From positions 2,604,001 through 2,668,000 of the forward strand of contig JAHREC010000013.1 of the NCBI GenBank assembly GCA_020081605.1: a DNA stretch of 64,000 nucleotides, in the 5' to 3' direction. Below, piece by piece: positions 62,016 through 64,000 of the stretch. The notes beneath the pieces are model-generated. The model saw only the letters and a list, made by a program, of their open reading frames with translations. It ran no database searches and was not told where the DNA came from. Within the stretch, counting starts at the first letter, position 1. Each line of letters starts with the position of its first letter. The position numbers were made by a program, and so were the translations under genes. This DNA is from Albifimbria verrucaria. Its lineage: Eukaryota > Ascomycota > Sordariomycetes > Hypocreales > Stachybotryaceae.

Positions 62016-63411
62016 GGTTGCAGTTCAGGATCGACGCGACTGGTTTGTACTCGAATGCATTATCCGGTGACTTGGGCGATATCAAGGATAGATTCGGATT
62101 TGGACGATGAGAGGGGTAGTCGACGGACGAACGTGGCCGGTGAAGGGATGTCGACCAACTGTGATTTCGTGGCTGCAAGGAGCGGCGCGTGCGGAACAGG
62201 TAGGATGCAGGTCGTCTGGATTGCGACAAAAGGGCGTTGCGCGGATGTTTAAGGGAGCCGAGTCGAGCGGGCGTAGGATTTAGGATTAGGAGTTAAAAGG
62301 GTGAGGTGGTCCTGTCTGGTCTAGAGGCGAAGGAAGGAAAGGCAAAAGAAAAGAGAACGTCGCACGCGAGAATGGTGTAAGGAGTGGTTGGGACCCGGTA
62401 GGAAAAAGGAAAAACGGTATGGAGATGTGGATGTGGGTGTGATGGAGCGTGTCGACGTCGACCAGCAAGGAGGAGACGAGGAGAGCGGGAGGATGACTTA
62501 GCTGCAGGTTGAGACGCTTGGTTCCCTTTTTTCCAGCCCCAGTCCATTTCCGCACGGTTCGCCCACTCGCATTACCCGTCACTGCGGCACCCTGGCTTGC
62601 TTGCTTGCCTTGTAACGTTAAGGGGAGGGGCTTGCCAGTACTATACAGTGCAGTGGGAATTGGGAAGAGAGGCCGTAATGGCAGAACGGGGCCCCGAAAT
62701 GATGCATTGATCACCACTTCGCGACGCCCATTACATCACTGCGCAAGCCCTCTATCATGCCCGTCCGATAGTCAGCCCAGCCTCTATTTCGCCCTAGCCT
62801 GAGGATCCGTCATCCTGACTGCACAGTATTGTATTGTCCATGTCCGCCCCCGAGTTGTAGGTGCGTAAGCGAGTGTGGTGCATTATGCAACACATGCATC
62901 CTCATTCCCTGAGTCACCTAATGTGAGGAATGTGGATTTCTCGTCATCACTGTCGCATTCTGTGGCTGTCCTGGGGCTTCCACCATCATGCTCACGACAT
63001 GCGCCTACTAAAAAGCCGTAACCAATAATGTCGCAAGATGTAGCTGCTTCATTGTATGGTCATCATTTCCGTTGGGTACCCGGTATCACGAAAGCCATCG
63101 TTACCGGACCATTTGCCTCGGTCGTAAACCAACCATAAACCCAATTGCATGCATCTTACCAAGTAGTGCCAGTGCCGGTCACCCTATACCTCACCTCGAC
63201 TGGTTGGCGTCTGGGTGCAAGGGAACGTCATGGGAGAGGTATGCGCCCATCACGTGATACACAGAATTGACGAATCACCGCCCTTCCCTAGCAACGGACT
63301 GAAATCATACGACACGAGCCTTGTACCTTAGCAAAGAGCTTCACTCAACCTCAAATAACCAGACCTCAGCACATCACCACCACCCCGACCGTGCTCAACT
63401 CCACCGACACA
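62016..63411. promoter_or_regulatory. Divergent promoter region (Erf2 / small mitochondrial-type gene)
   Basis: Both genes start at the edges of this 1.4 kb stretch. It holds GGTACC at 63075-63080 and a C-rich leader just before the plus-strand gene. I see no further gene or repeat. Confidence 0.5.
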
Positions 63412-63950
63412 ATGGCCTCCCAGATCAGCCGCCGATTCCTCTCCACCACTGCTCGCCGCATGCAGCAGACCAAGAGCACCGAGGAGCTCAAGAAGGAGTC
63501 CAGACGTAACCCCGAGATCCTCGTGCGTCATAAACCCGTATCGATTTTTTTGATGCCGCGGCCATGCTAACCAGACCTCCCGCATGACAGATCCTCGGCA
63601 GCGTCGTCTTCGCTACCCTCGGCGCCGCTGGCTTTTACTTCGGTGATTAAGGCCCCCTTTCAGATGCCGCACACGGGGCAATCGATTTCTTCCACCGGGC
63701 GATTTACTGACATTCTGGCCTAGGCTCCTCTCCTACCGCTTCTACCGATGAGCGCCCCGTCAAGATGTCCCAGGGCGGCATGCCTTGGGAGTCTGGTTCC
63801 GAGGGCAAGTACAAGTACCACCCCGGTGGTGACGCCAGCCAGGAGCCTCGCGATGCCCCCAGCGCCCTGAACACCGTCATTGTTCCCAACGTCACCCTGC
63901 CTCGTGAGCTGCACGACAAGTTCAACAAGTGGGGCAAGGACGGCTACTAG
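63412..63950 (+). CDS. Small mitochondrial-type membrane protein, function unknown
   Basis: I do not recognise a named family. The N terminus (MASQISRRFLSTTARRMQQT) is Arg/Ser-rich without acids, a typical mitochondrial targeting sequence. A charged segment follows, then one membrane helix (ILGSVVFATLGAAGFYFG). The C-terminal domain is polar and includes GGMPWESGSEGKYKYHPGGD and LNTVIVPNVTLPRELHDKF. Introns are 63523-63590 and 63643-63723, the first with the less common donor GTGCGT. Three exons join in phase to give 130 codons (129 aa), with no frame break. Architecture suggests an inner-membrane protein with the C terminus in the intermembrane space or matrix; a role in respiration is only a guess. 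Confidence 0.75.
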
Positions 63951-64000
63951 AGTCGGAAACAACTCTTGAGAGATGGGCGAGATGGTGGAATATGGGGAAT

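Noticed and set aside
1..64000. CRISPR arrays, insertion sequences, prophage or complete transposons
   Set aside because: I saw no direct-repeat/spacer array, transposase or reverse transcriptase motifs, or long terminal repeats; the genome is fungal.

Overview
The window looks like nuclear DNA of a filamentous ascomycete (Pezizomycotina, most likely a Sordariomycete). The signs are short 50-95 bp introns with GTAAGT-type donors and CTAAC-type branch sites, CT-rich leaders, a fungal-specific eEF3, a fungal-type two-half phosphofructokinase, a Zn2Cys6 regulator, GH76/DFG5 and Erf2. Genes lie on both strands without operons. I place sixteen genes with recognisable domains or convincing structure, one intron-bearing tRNA-Gln, and two small unrecognised gene candidates.

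Layout. 0.8-0.9 kb: tRNA-Gln(UUG). 1.6-4.0: phosphofructokinase (-). 5.9-7.8: Mediator subunit MED17 (+). 8.6-12.7: SNF2/RING translocase of the ULS1 type (-). 13.9-16.2: type II membrane nucleotide pyrophosphatase/phosphodiesterase (-). 16.5-17.8: Zn2Cys6 factor (-), divergent from an NmrA-like protein at 18.4-19.2 (+). 19.8-21.7: GH76 DFG5-like protein (-). 24.1-24.9: synaptobrevin SNC1 (+). 25.9-27.4: unrecognised, possibly decayed stretch. 27.7-29.5: cytochrome P450 (+). 30.2-30.7: small membrane protein (+). 31.3-32.4: RNPS1-like RNA-binding protein (+). 35.4-35.9: small uncertain gene. 37.0-38.4: fasciclin protein (-). 43.5-45.0: GH16 membrane protein (+). 51.6-54.5: GT2 glycosyltransferase (+). 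55.4-58.8: eEF3 (-). 59.9-62.0: Erf2 DHHC palmitoyltransferase (-). 63.4-63.95: small mitochondrial-type membrane protein (+). Gene-poor stretches at 32.4-35.3, 38.4-43.5 and 45.0-51.6 kb hold mostly microsatellites and CT-rich leaders.

How the genes relate. Most are housekeeping: glycolysis, transcription, translation, secretion, palmitoylation. Four encode surface or cell-wall proteins (DFG5-like, fasciclin, GH16, GT2), but they are spread over 35 kb and I see no proof that they work as one unit. The Zn2Cys6/NmrA pair shares a 0.5 kb promoter and is the only clear candidate regulatory unit.

Sequence quality. Nearly every multi-domain gene reads correctly only if single bases are restored, mostly in short C or G runs. 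About forty such sites, counted by hand, bring every affected gene back to a whole number of codons with family motifs intact. I read this as base-calling error in the source assembly, not as pseudogenes, and CDS spans below run from start to stop across these sites. One gene (DFG5-like) differs: it carries an in-frame stop made by substitution.

I did not find a convincing new biological system. The best leads are the divergent regulator pair, the in-frame stop in the DFG5-like gene, the AGGTACCT palindromes, and the unrecognised stretch beside the P450.
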